A stretch of 16,725 nucleotides of DNA from Acidobacteriota bacterium (lineage in GTDB: Bacteria; Acidobacteriota; Terriglobia; UBA7540): positions 1 through 16,725 of the forward strand of contig JAKAWN010000112.1 of the NCBI GenBank assembly GCA_021827245.1. Direction: 5' to 3'. The notes below the pieces were generated by a model. The model saw only the letters and a program-made list of their open reading frames with translations. It was not told the DNA's origin and ran no database searches. Made by a program: the position numbers and the translations under genes. This document shows positions 5,530-12,557 of this stretch, piece by piece (positions within the stretch are counted from its first letter, which is position 1; the number at the start of each line of letters is the position of its first letter).

Positions 5530-7317
5530 TCAGGATTTCGTTACGTTCAAGCGAGTCTGGAGGTTGCCGGGCCGTGTATCATGAACTAGACGATTTTCAA
5601 ATGCTTCAAGGATTTCCGCCCTGGTCACAACGCCTTCCAATTGATCATCGTCTGAAGTAACCAGAAGGATCCGCCGCCGCGTTTGCTTCCTCAGCAGCCG
5701 CAGGGCCTCCCTCACATCGCAGCCGCCGGGAATCCTTGTCGCTTGTTGGTCCGCAAAATCCCGCACAGGTGTCTCCGACCAGAGTCGAGAATCTACCATT
5801 CCCAACGATGAGGCTGCAATCGTGCCCAGCAGTTGGTCGCCGTCATATACGGGGAAACTGGAGTGGTGGGGGTGGGTTCGGACTACATCCGCGAGCGCCT
5901 GCAGGGATGAAGACGCCTGGATTGGTATGACCTGTTCCTGCATTACCTCGCGGACGGGAATATAGCCCAGTTCCTGGGTGGTAACGCCTTCGTGCAGGCG
6001 TTGGTCGGCAGACACGGATGCTTCTCCGGAAATGGCATAAGCGACGGCAGCCCCCACCAAAGTAGGAATGATGTACGAATGCCCGCCCGTGGCTTCCGCT
6101 ACAAACACGACTGCCGCGAGAGGCGTCTTGTATCCCCCCGCGATGAACGCAGCCATCCCGACCGCCGCATAGAGGTCCACGGAAGTGCTGTGGATGATGG
6201 ACTGGCTAAAGGCGGCCCCAATTGAGGCTCCGGTCAGGAACAGCGGCACAAACATGGCACTGACCCCCCCGCTGCCCAGGGAGAAGAGTGTTGCTGCGAG
6301 CTTGAACACTCCAAACAGTGCCAGTTCAATTGCCGCATGCCTTCCAAGAAGAATCTTGTCCACGGCTTCGTAGTTGGGTCCGAGGGGGATCAATGAGCCT
6401 TTGAAGAGCGAGACAAATGCCAGACCGCACAAACCGGTCAGCAGACCGCCGATAGCCAGCTTAATCCAGTGGGGGATCGGATAACGGATGGCAAACAGAC
6501 GCGTACGACGATAGATGATGCTGAAGGCCATGGTGATCAGGCCACAGACGAGGCCGAGAACTGCCGACCAGAACAGGTCTTCCCTCGAGAAGGTTTCTGC
6601 CCCGGCAAAGTCGAAGAGCGTTCGTGGTCCGACGAATGAGATAAGTGTGGCGTACGCAACGACGGAAGCGATAAGAGAGGGGACAAGGGCCTCATGGGCC
6701 AGATCGTCCTTGTACGGCATCTCGAGCGCAAACACAAGCCCAGTCAGAGGTGCTCGAAAGACCGCGCCCATCCCCGCCGCCGCTCCGCTGATCAGCATAA
6801 TGCGCCGGTCACGCGTGTCGAGCCGAAACCATTTGAGCTTTGTCCAGAGCCACGAGCCGATGGCCCCGCCTCCGTAGATACTAGGTCCTTCGAGCGCTGC
6901 ACTACCTCCAGACCCAACTGTAGCGATTGCGGCGGCAAGCTTGGGGATAAACGAGCGCATCACGATGGCGCCGTCGCGCTCATGGTAGGAATGAATAATT
7001 TCTTCGGTAGAGTGCTCGTTGGGGTCAGGAGTGAAGTGCTGCATAATGAGCCCGGTCAGCACAAATCCCGCGACCAACCCCGGAACGATGGCCCAGTGGT
7101 GGCGAAGGAAGTAGCCAAGCAACGGCGGCCACATTTTGTTCAGAATGATGACTGTAATTCCTGTGATGACCAAGCCCGTAAGGACGCCAATAACGGGAGC
7201 AATGAACACCCACTTGTGGAGGTCGCGGGAATAGGCTGCGGCGAGATCTTTGCGGAGCAGCCCTGCGTATTTTTGCAGGCGATGGCGTTTCGCGGTCTTG
7301 GTCTTGTGTTCAGGCAT
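5530..7317 (-). CDS. ClC-type chloride channel/antiporter with CBS domain pair
   Basis: The 595-residue product combines a ClC membrane domain (about residues 35-435) with two C-terminal CBS domains (about 455-510 and 515-575), which bind nucleotides and tune transport in related proteins. Selectivity motifs are visible: GSGGS at 135-139, ALEGP at 141-145 with the gating Glu143, GSGGVSAMFVP at 348-358, and a Tyr (about 415 in HSYIIPTLVG) matching the central Tyr of ClC pores. Glu199 in VFALEM lies where proton-coupled ClC antiporters keep their inner glutamate, so Cl-/H+ exchange is more likely than a passive channel. It acts in the inner membrane, plausibly in acid response or chloride balance. 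ATG 7317 is the best start, although no clear ribosome site precedes it; a TTG at 7425 would extend it by 36 residues. A MarR-type gene lies upstream on the same strand. Confidence 0.9.
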   Translation of the reverse strand: MPEHKTKTAKRHRLQKYAGLLRKDLAAAYSRDLHKWVFIAPVIGVLTGLVITGITVIILNKMWPPLLGYFLRHHWAIVPGLVAGFVLTGLIMQHFTPDPNEHSTEEIIHSYHERDGAIVMRSFIPKLAAAIATVGSGGSAALEGPSIYGGGAIGSWLWTKLKWFRLDTRDRRIMLISGAAAGMGAVFRAPLTGLVFALEMPYKDDLAHEALVPSLIASVVAYATLISFVGPRTLFDFAGAETFSREDLFWSAVLGLVCGLITMAFSIIYRRTRLFAIRYPIPHWIKLAIGGLLTGLCGLAFVSLFKGSLIPLGPNYEAVDKILLGRHAAIELALFGVFKLAATLFSLGSGGVSAMFVPLFLTGASIGAAFSQSIIHSTSVDLYAAVGMAAFIAGGYKTPLAAVVFVAEATGGHSYIIPTLVGAAVAYAISGEASVSADQRLHEGVTTQELGYIPVREVMQEQVIPIQASSSLQALADVVRTHPHHSSFPVYDGDQLLGTIAASSLGMVDSRLWSETPVRDFADQQATRIPGGCDVREALRLLRKQTRRRILLVTSDDDQLEGVVTRAEILEAFENRLVHDTRPGNLQTRLNVTKS

Positions 7318-7495
7318 AGGCCAAACGCGAAAAGGCTGCGCGACTGAGCCTCCATTCGGGTATGCTCTTGTTTTCACGGCTGTGCGGAATACAAAGAACA
7401 ATCTCGCGTTGCCGGGTAAACCCAAAGTCCGGGGCGGCTATCAAGAAGGCTTGGGTGACCGTTACTAGTTGTTCCATCAGGACTTGCGCCACGGT

Positions 7496-7975
7496 TCATT
7501 TTGTCTCGGGTAGAATTTTGTCGGAGTTTTCCTTCGACACTACTGCATCTGTGCTGGTTGGATTCAAGACCCCAAGCCGGAACCGCACGACCTCTCTCTG
7601 GTGAAGCTCGGTCAGCTTGACAAGCAATCGCTCGCCTTTCGGCGTCAGACGCACACGCACGACCCGGCGGTCATCTATGCTGTGATCCTTGCGAACCAGC
7701 CCATAAATTTCAGCACGCTGAACCAGGCCGACCACGGCGTTGTGGCGCTCCTGCAGAAATTCCGCCAACTCGCTGATCGTTGCCCATCCGCGGCCAGTAA
7801 ATCCTGCGATGCCGAGAAGCAGCTGATGCTGTTGGGGAGTGAGGCCGTTGGAGCGCGCCGCTCTCTCGCTGAAGCGAAGAAACTTGCGCAGCTTATAACG
7901 GAATTCCGCAAGCTGTTGCAGGGTTGGAAGTTCGTCAGGCATCTGGAGTCGCGTGGTATTGCGTAAGTGCTTCAC
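7496..7975 (-). CDS. MarR family transcriptional regulator
   Basis: The 159-residue product has the MarR winged-helix layout: an N-terminal dimer helix (ELPTLQQLAEFRYKLRKFLRFS), the HTH region GLTPQQHQLLLGI to WATISELAEFLQERHNAVVGLVQRAE, and the wing with the conserved DDRRVVRVRLTPKGERLL. A long helix and a Ser/Asp/Lys-rich tail follow. It has no Cys, so oxidation sensing through a conserved cysteine is ruled out; a small ligand would be the usual signal. Start is GTG 7975; an in-frame ATG at 7942 is possible and neither has a good ribosome site. It precedes the ClC gene by 178 bases on the same strand and is divergent from the DksA-like gene. A 19-bp palindrome directly upstream is a likely autoregulatory operator. 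Confidence 0.82.
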   Translation of the reverse strand: MKHLRNTTRLQMPDELPTLQQLAEFRYKLRKFLRFSERAARSNGLTPQQHQLLLGIAGFTGRGWATISELAEFLQERHNAVVGLVQRAEIYGLVRKDHSIDDRRVVRVRLTPKGERLLVKLTELHQREVVRFRLGVLNPTSTDAVVSKENSDKILPETK

Positions 7976-7983
7976 AGGGAGAG

Positions 7984-8002
7984 TATATCACGATGCGATA
8001 TA
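7984..8002. promoter_or_regulatory. Palindrome upstream of marR-type gene, probable operator
   Basis: TATATC (7984-7989) and GATATA (7997-8002) form a perfect 6-bp inverted repeat with a 7-base spacer (ACGATGC), itself partly symmetric (C7991/G7995). The 19-bp span and its place 8 bases upstream of the regulator's GTG suit MarR dimers, which bind 16-20-bp palindromes over their own promoters. It lies in the divergent spacer to the DksA-like gene, but about 100 bases from that gene's promoter, so it more likely serves the regulator. Confidence 0.45.
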
Positions 8003-8097
8003 TCCCGCAAACATCGCAGGATGCACAGCACGGACATGGATTCTGCAACTGCCACTCTGGCTGTGCACCTGGCTTTTGTGGCGGAACCTCCGGTGGG

Positions 8098-8127
8098 TTG
8101 ACACTTGTGAAACTGGCAAGGTAGAAT
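8098..8127 (+). promoter_or_regulatory. Sigma70-like promoter of the DksA-like gene
   Basis: A perfect -35 hexamer TTGACA (8098-8103) is followed after 18 bases by TAGAAT (8122-8127), five of six matches to the -10 consensus. The expected start of transcription is near 8134, leaving a leader of about 35 bases with the AAGAAGG ribosome site before ATG 8169. It could drive the DksA-like, ComF and HNH genes together. Confidence 0.6.
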
Positions 8128-8168
8128 GTAACATTTACACACCGTAAAACTTTTAAAACAAGAAGGCT

Positions 8169-8522
8169 ATGGACAAACGAAAGGTAGAGCACTACAAGAA
8201 ACAGTTGTTGGAAAAGCAGGAAGAAATGCGTCGTATAGTTGTGAGGTCAGAGCAGGATGGACGCGAAGCAGATGGTGAGACTGCTCAGGACTCCGCAGAC
8301 CGCGCTGCCAATTCCTACACGAAGGAATTTCTTTTTCATCAAAGTGATGACCACCGGCGTATCCTCCAGCTCATCGAGGATGCCCTCAAGCGCACGGAGA
8401 ACGGTTCGTACGGGCTCTGTGTGGAATGCCAGCAAGATGTACAGAAGAAGCGTCTAGATGCAGTACCCTGGGCTCGCCACTGTATTGAGTGTCAGGAAAA
8501 GCAGGAAAAGGGCCTGCTGTAA
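8169..8522 (+). CDS. DksA/TraR-type zinc-finger protein
   Basis: The 117-residue product has the layout of the DksA/TraR family, cytoplasmic proteins that enter the secondary channel of RNA polymerase. An N-terminal helix (residues 1-28) leads into an acidic region with DSADRA (Asp41, Asp44, Ala46), which matches the DxxDxA tip motif that DksA needs for activity. A second helix follows and then the zinc finger Cys84-x2-Cys87-x17-Cys105-x2-Cys108. It is shorter than E. coli DksA (151 residues), as many of the shorter family members are, and ends in KQEKGLL. ATG 8169 has AAGAAGG close upstream and a near-consensus promoter further up. The next gene overlaps its last codons, which suggests co-transcription. 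Confidence 0.85.
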   Translation: MDKRKVEHYKKQLLEKQEEMRRIVVRSEQDGREADGETAQDSADRAANSYTKEFLFHQSDDHRRILQLIEDALKRTENGSYGLCVECQQDVQKKRLDAVPWARHCIECQEKQEKGLL

Positions 8523-9424
8523 CAGGGCACAGGATACAAAAAACGAGGGTCGCTTTCATTCCGGGCTTGCCTTTGGTTTCGCGATGCCATCCTCTCTTGA
8601 GAGAACTTGCCGACAGCCTGTTCGCTGTTGTTTTTCCTACCAGTTGCTCCATTTGCAGTGTGGAAGTAGACAGCGCCAGCGGCTTGGGCGTGTGCCGTGA
8701 GTGCTGGTCCAAAGTTGAAGCTTGGCAAGGGATCGCCTGCGAAAGGTGCGGACTGCCTATCGTTTCAGAGCGGGCCGCTGATTCTGCGCAAGTCCTATGC
8801 GGCGCCTGCCGTGCAAATGGCACCGCATTCGATCTTGCTCGGGTCTTCGGGACTTACCGCGGGAACCTGCGACTTCTTATCCTGCAGTTGAAATTTCACC
8901 GCCGGGAACGCCTGGGCAGAAGATTGGGCGCTCTGCTCGAGTCCTCCTGGAAAAAGTTCGGCATGACGAGCGGCGATGGGTCCTCAGTGATTGTGCCCGT
9001 ACCGCTTTTCCGCTCACGGGAGAGGGCGAGAGGATTCAACCAGGCTCGGCTGCTGGCAGAAGGATTAAGACACGAACTTGCGAGATTGCCAGACTGGAAG
9101 ACAGTGAGAATCGAAAACGGCGCGTTGATTCGGACGCGGGCCACTCTGCCACAGGCCGGTTTGAGGTTTCAATCGCGTCAGGAAAATGTCCGAAATGCCT
9201 TTGCAGTGGTAAAGCCTGAATCTGTGCGAGGACTTCGGGTGGTTCTCGTGGACGATGTTATGACCACCGGAGCCACGTTGTCGGCCTGCGCCACCGCCCT
9301 CAAAAAAGGAGGGGCAAGCGGAGTCTTTGCGCTCGCGCTGGCGCGGGCCACACCACAATTCCCGGATACCGAAAGTCTGCCACAAGCGACAGTTGTTGAC
9401 GAATTTAACCGCGACTGGACATAA
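8489..9424 (+). CDS. ComF family phosphoribosyltransferase-like protein
   Basis: The product (up to 311 residues) is a ComF/GntX-type protein. Cys pairs form the usual zinc-binding front part: CSIC (53-56), CREC (69-72), CERC (84-87) and CGAC (104-107). The ComF signature RARGFNQA follows near 179-186, and then a type I phosphoribosyltransferase loop VVLVDDVMTTGATL (251-264). ComF is needed for DNA uptake in naturally transformable bacteria, where it acts at the cytoplasmic side, but the family is also widespread in non-competent ones, so competence is only a possibility. The start is uncertain: GTG 8489 lies inside the DksA-like gene and lacks a ribosome site, while TTG 8567 or 8573 would give about 283-285 residues, closer to usual family length. 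The HNH gene follows 45 bases later. Confidence 0.82.
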   Translation: MSGKAGKGPAVTGHRIQKTRVAFIPGLPLVSRCHPLLRELADSLFAVVFPTSCSICSVEVDSASGLGVCRECWSKVEAWQGIACERCGLPIVSERAADSAQVLCGACRANGTAFDLARVFGTYRGNLRLLILQLKFHRRERLGRRLGALLESSWKKFGMTSGDGSSVIVPVPLFRSRERARGFNQARLLAEGLRHELARLPDWKTVRIENGALIRTRATLPQAGLRFQSRQENVRNAFAVVKPESVRGLRVVLVDDVMTTGATLSACATALKKGGASGVFALALARATPQFPDTESLPQATVVDEFNRDWT

Positions 9425-9439
9425 TGATTTCTTATCGAG

Positions 9440-9454
9440 AGGGGTGCCACCCCT
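9440..9454 (+). other. Short hairpin between comF-like and HNH genes
   Basis: AGGGGT (9440-9445) pairs perfectly with ACCCCT (9449-9454) around a 3-base loop, giving a compact GC-rich stem 10 bases before the AAGGAG ribosome site of the HNH gene. There is no T-run after it, so it is unlikely to be an intrinsic terminator; it could mark an RNA processing or pausing point between the two genes. Confidence 0.35.
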
Positions 9455-9469
9455 TGAGAGGATAAGGAG

Positions 9470-10003
9470 ATGGGGGAGTCGAGTGAACACTTGATGCAGG
9501 TCCCGGTTCTCGTCCTGAACGCGACCTATGAGCCCATCAATGTGACTGCGGCGCGGCGTGCCATTGTGCTTGTTCTGAAAGGCAATGCCATCACCGAGGA
9601 AGAAAACGGCAGCTTCATCCATTCGGCCCGGGTTTCGTTCCGAATTCCGTCTGTCATCAGGCTAACGGAGTTTCGGCGCATTCCCCACCAATCGCGACCC
9701 CTTTCCCGCAAGAACATTCTGATTCGGGATCGCTATACCTGCCAGTTTTGCTACAAGGTATTTCCGGCTTCCGAATTGACCCTTGATCACATCATCCCGC
9801 GCTCCCGAGGGGGGCACACCGATTGGGACAACCTGGTGGCCTGTTGCCACGCTTGCAACAGCAGGAAGGGTGACCGCTTGCCTGAAGAGGCAGGCTTGAA
9901 ATTGCGCCGCCAGCCCAGACCCTTCACTTTACACACCAGCCGTCACATCATGCGGATGCTCGGCCGAGCGGACCAGCGCTGGCGAAAGTACCTTTTTTAC
10001 TGA
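9470..10003 (+). CDS. HNH endonuclease
   Basis: The 177-residue product has a C-terminal HNH nuclease domain held by two zinc pairs, Cys91-x2-Cys94 (CQFC) and Cys126-x2-Cys129 (CHAC). The catalytic motif is [20 protein letters not shown] (Asp106-His107 and Asn121) and Asn130 follows in NSRKG. The front half, [15 protein letters not shown] onward, is the typical N-terminal extension of a widespread stand-alone HNH family found in many bacteria beside housekeeping genes. The biological substrate is not known to me; it is not part of a visible restriction or phage cluster. At ATG 9470 the AAGGAG motif touches the start codon with almost no spacing, so the second ATG at 9494 (giving MQVPVLVLN, the usual family beginning) could be the true start. 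Confidence 0.82.
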   Translation: MGESSEHLMQVPVLVLNATYEPINVTAARRAIVLVLKGNAITEEENGSFIHSARVSFRIPSVIRLTEFRRIPHQSRPLSRKNILIRDRYTCQFCYKVFPASELTLDHIIPRSRGGHTDWDNLVACCHACNSRKGDRLPEEAGLKLRRQPRPFTLHTSRHIMRMLGRADQRWRKYLFY

Positions 10004-10071
10004 TAGAGAGCCCAAGCGGGGGTGTCATTAACTCGGGGCGGGACAAACATGGCAAGTTGGTGCTTTGCAGC

Positions 10072-10090
10072 AGACGGGACGGTTCCGTCT
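10072..10090. other. Hairpin at the end of the DUF72 gene
   Basis: AGACGG (10072-10077) is complementary to CCGTCT (10085-10090) around a 7-base loop, touching the DUF72 stop codon. It lies between two convergent genes (HNH on plus, DUF72 on minus). No T-run follows in either direction, so it is at most a weak transcript-end structure. Confidence 0.3.
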
Positions 10091-10833
10091 CAGAACTTCA
10101 TCCTCCCGGCCATCTCCTTCATTTCGAGAGCGTTCAACGCCGCGTATCCTGACTGATCGTTGTCAAAGTAAACGAACACCTGCTTTGCACCGTTTTCCAC
10201 CCATCTTGCACATAGGTCCAGCCACCGCCGTAATTGCGGCCGGGTATATCGCCCGGAATACTTTTGCTCGGCGGGTCCATGGAGACGCAGATAGGCATAG
10301 TCAGCCGTCAGCTGTTTCGGTGATTGCTGTCCCGCAAGGTCATAAACGCACATCGCCACGTCATGCTTTTTGAGCAAAGCAGTGATGTCATCGTTAAGCC
10401 AAGTGGGATCACGGAATTCAAATGCGAAGTGATATTTCCCGGGCAAGATCTCCAAGAAGTCTTTCAGCCGGCTCGCGTCGCAGTGCCAATTGGGAGGTAA
10501 TTGAAACAGGATCGGACCTGTCTTCTTGCCCAGCACTTGGACATGAGCAAAGAACCTTTTAGTCGCCATTTCCGGGTCGCGGAGCTTTTTCATATGGGTA
10601 ATATACCGGCTGGCCTTGACTGCGAAGACGAAGTGTTCTGGAACCTGGTCATACCAAAACCTGAAAGTTTGCTGGCTGGGAAGATGATAGAAAGAATTGT
10701 TGATCTCGACGGTATGAAAATGCTGGACGTAATGATTCAGCATTTCGTCATCTCGGATATTTTCTGGATAATAAGGGCCTCGCCAGTGCGCGTAGTGCCA
10801 GCCGGAGGTTCCTATCTGGATTTTTTCAGCCAT
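10090..10833 (-). CDS. DUF72 family protein
   Basis: The 247-residue product matches the DUF72 (YecE-like) family, a TIM-barrel fold whose biochemical role is not established. It opens with the hallmark IQIGTSGWHYAHWRGPYYP. VEINNSFYHLP, FAVKASRYITHMKKLRDP, GPILFQLPPNW, FAFEFRDPTWL, YAYLRLHGP and VFVYFDNDQSGYAALNA follow, all in the family order. Length is normal (about 240-290). ATG 10833 starts right before the conserved block, with GGAAGGGAAACC upstream; a GTG at 10857 would add 8 residues. It lies downstream of the Cas4-like nuclease gene on the same strand with 138 bases between them. The gap holds a TACAAT sequence near 10896 but no matching -35, so its promoter is unclear. Confidence 0.87.
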   Translation of the reverse strand: MAEKIQIGTSGWHYAHWRGPYYPENIRDDEMLNHYVQHFHTVEINNSFYHLPSQQTFRFWYDQVPEHFVFAVKASRYITHMKKLRDPEMATKRFFAHVQVLGKKTGPILFQLPPNWHCDASRLKDFLEILPGKYHFAFEFRDPTWLNDDITALLKKHDVAMCVYDLAGQQSPKQLTADYAYLRLHGPAEQKYSGRYTRPQLRRWLDLCARWVENGAKQVFVYFDNDQSGYAALNALEMKEMAGRMKF

Positions 10834-10971
10834 GCTGGTTTCCCTTCCGAAGTGCACTCAAGGCAAGGAGGATTCCGGAATTTCTTGCTCAATTGTAACG
10901 CCGAATCGGAAACGAAAAAGTCCTTCAGATCGACTCTTCTGAATGAGGAATTGCTGAACGGATGCAGCCTG

Positions 10972-12468
10972 TTACCTGGCGGAAGAAGCCTTGATCAGCA
11001 AATCTAACAACCTGGCCATCGCGAGCGTGTCCTGGCTGCAATATGCCAGGAGCGCAATGCGAAGTCTCAATTTTTCCGCCTGGCTGATTTGGCTGCGGGA
11101 TAATTTCTCCCACACCAGGCTTGCCTCTTCGCCATGGGATACTTCCATTCCGTCATAGGTCATGTCGGGAATCAGCGCGGGCAGGACACTCTTGAGGGAA
11201 AACGAACCCATGAAACGTGGGTGATAGACGTACTTCCTGATTACATCCAGAAGGTCCCAAATTCTTGCTTGGACTCGTGCAATCGAATTCGCGTAGTCCG
11301 GGACCCAGCGAGCCAGGTCCGAGAGACGCTGCGACTCAAACCTGCGGTTGTAGACGACGATGTGGCCCTCCTGGCCGAGCACTTCAAGCAAGGTAGTAAG
11401 AAATGGCAATCGAGGATCCAAGCCACTTTCGGCTAGGAATTCATAGTGTTCCAATTCGCGTCCGGGATGCCTTTTGACGTGAACCGACCACTGAAAGGGA
11501 ATGTGCTCGCAGGGCCTCATGCCGGCACATCGGGGGATGGGGGGACGAACGGTCTCGAAGTCCATAAAGAAGAGGGGGTAGATCATCTGGCCAAGAGTTT
11601 CCTTTAACTCTTTCCCGAAATAGGCTTCTTGCGTCCGAACACAGTTGCAGGCGCGTCTTTGCCTGTCACTAAGAGGAAAGGTCGGAGGAATCCTGTGGAT
11701 GGAATCGATTCCTTTCTCGATCAGTTGATTCACTTTCGTTGAAGAGATGCCGGGCAGCAATGAGACATGATCTTCCGGCAATGGCAAGGTGCAGTAGTCG
11801 TAGAATTCGCACCGAACCGGTCTTGTGCATTGACAACCGGGTTCGATCACGGGAGGCAACGACTGGGATAACGCTGCGCGCTGCTTCCGGATCAAGTCCG
11901 CAAGTTCGCCCCGCAGACCCTCGATTTCCTGTGTCAGATCGCGGATTACGAAGAGATTGCCAAGGTCATGATGATAACCGTTATAGACATAGCCCCGGTT
12001 CAGATGCATGAGCGAGGGAGAAGCTTCAAGACCCGAGGCGCCGAGTACATAATGCTGGATGCCGACGTCATAAACGTAGTGTTCCTTAAAGTCCGTCGAG
12101 GATTTCACCTCAATCAGTCGCCATCCACCTCCCGGCCTCCTGGACAGAATATCTGTTCGGACAAAGATGTTATCGTGCTTAAAAGTTCCCTCAAAGATGG
12201 TCTGAACGCTGGGGTCCGTGATCAGTTGTGCCGTTCTTGGGATGGCTTCGGAAGGATCTTGTTCGTCATACCGAACCAGTATGCCGCCGGGGAATGCTTT
12301 CCGCGCCAACTCCTCGACTTCGCGGCCCTCTTGCAGTAAGGCCAGTCTCGACTCGTCCAGTTCTGCCGCAAGCTCCGGGTGATGGATCTGAAGGTAGAGA
12401 CGCTTCAGGCATTGAACTCCAGCGATGAATCTGGATTTTGAAAGCGTTACCGGGACACTCTTATCCAC
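10972..12468 (-). CDS. Cas4/RecB-like nuclease with C-terminal DUF2779 domain
   Basis: The protein (about 498 residues from GTG 12468) joins two nuclease-like parts. The front half is a PD-(D/E)xK nuclease of Cas4/RecB type: LSKSRFIAGVQCLKRLYL, then the Asp in FVRTDIL, the ExK motif in RLIEVKSST and the QHY of the following helix. The first Cys and a later group, CQCTRPVRCEFYDYC, fit the four-Cys iron-sulfur cluster of Cas4 and AddB. A helix-hairpin-like stretch (LLPGISSTKVNQLIEKGIDS) links to a DUF2779 domain that begins MIYPLFFMDFETVRPPIP; this looks like an RNase-H/DnaQ-type exonuclease with an Asp-Phe-Glu centre. A DNA repair or processing role in the cytoplasm is inferred. There are no cas genes nearby. 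TTG 12495 is an alternative start; GGAAAGG lies 11 bases before GTG 12468. Confidence 0.8.
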   Translation of the reverse strand: MDKSVPVTLSKSRFIAGVQCLKRLYLQIHHPELAAELDESRLALLQEGREVEELARKAFPGGILVRYDEQDPSEAIPRTAQLITDPSVQTIFEGTFKHDNIFVRTDILSRRPGGGWRLIEVKSSTDFKEHYVYDVGIQHYVLGASGLEASPSLMHLNRGYVYNGYHHDLGNLFVIRDLTQEIEGLRGELADLIRKQRAALSQSLPPVIEPGCQCTRPVRCEFYDYCTLPLPEDHVSLLPGISSTKVNQLIEKGIDSIHRIPPTFPLSDRQRRACNCVRTQEAYFGKELKETLGQMIYPLFFMDFETVRPPIPRCAGMRPCEHIPFQWSVHVKRHPGRELEHYEFLAESGLDPRLPFLTTLLEVLGQEGHIVVYNRRFESQRLSDLARWVPDYANSIARVQARIWDLLDVIRKYVYHPRFMGSFSLKSVLPALIPDMTYDGMEVSHGEEASLVWEKLSRSQISQAEKLRLRIALLAYCSQDTLAMARLLDLLIKASSAR

Positions 12469-12557
12469 TGGTATCGCGACCTTTCCGAAGGGCAATAAGG
12501 AGCGTCGGATCGCGCAGGTTTTTGTTAGCAGTTTGCCACTTCTCCGGACTCCTTATT

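Noticed and set aside
6694..7347. A 217-codon plus-strand open frame inside the ClC gene
   Set aside because: It is antisense to clearly conserved ClC motifs and has a composition typical of a shadow frame.
9065..9622. A 185-codon minus-strand open frame across the ComF/HNH junction
   Set aside because: It covers the strongly conserved phosphoribosyltransferase loop in antisense and has no ribosome site or known domain.
10972..12468. Cas4-like gene as a sign of a CRISPR-Cas locus
   Set aside because: There are no repeats, no cas1/cas2 and no effector genes in the window; the DUF2779 fusion points to a different, stand-alone family.
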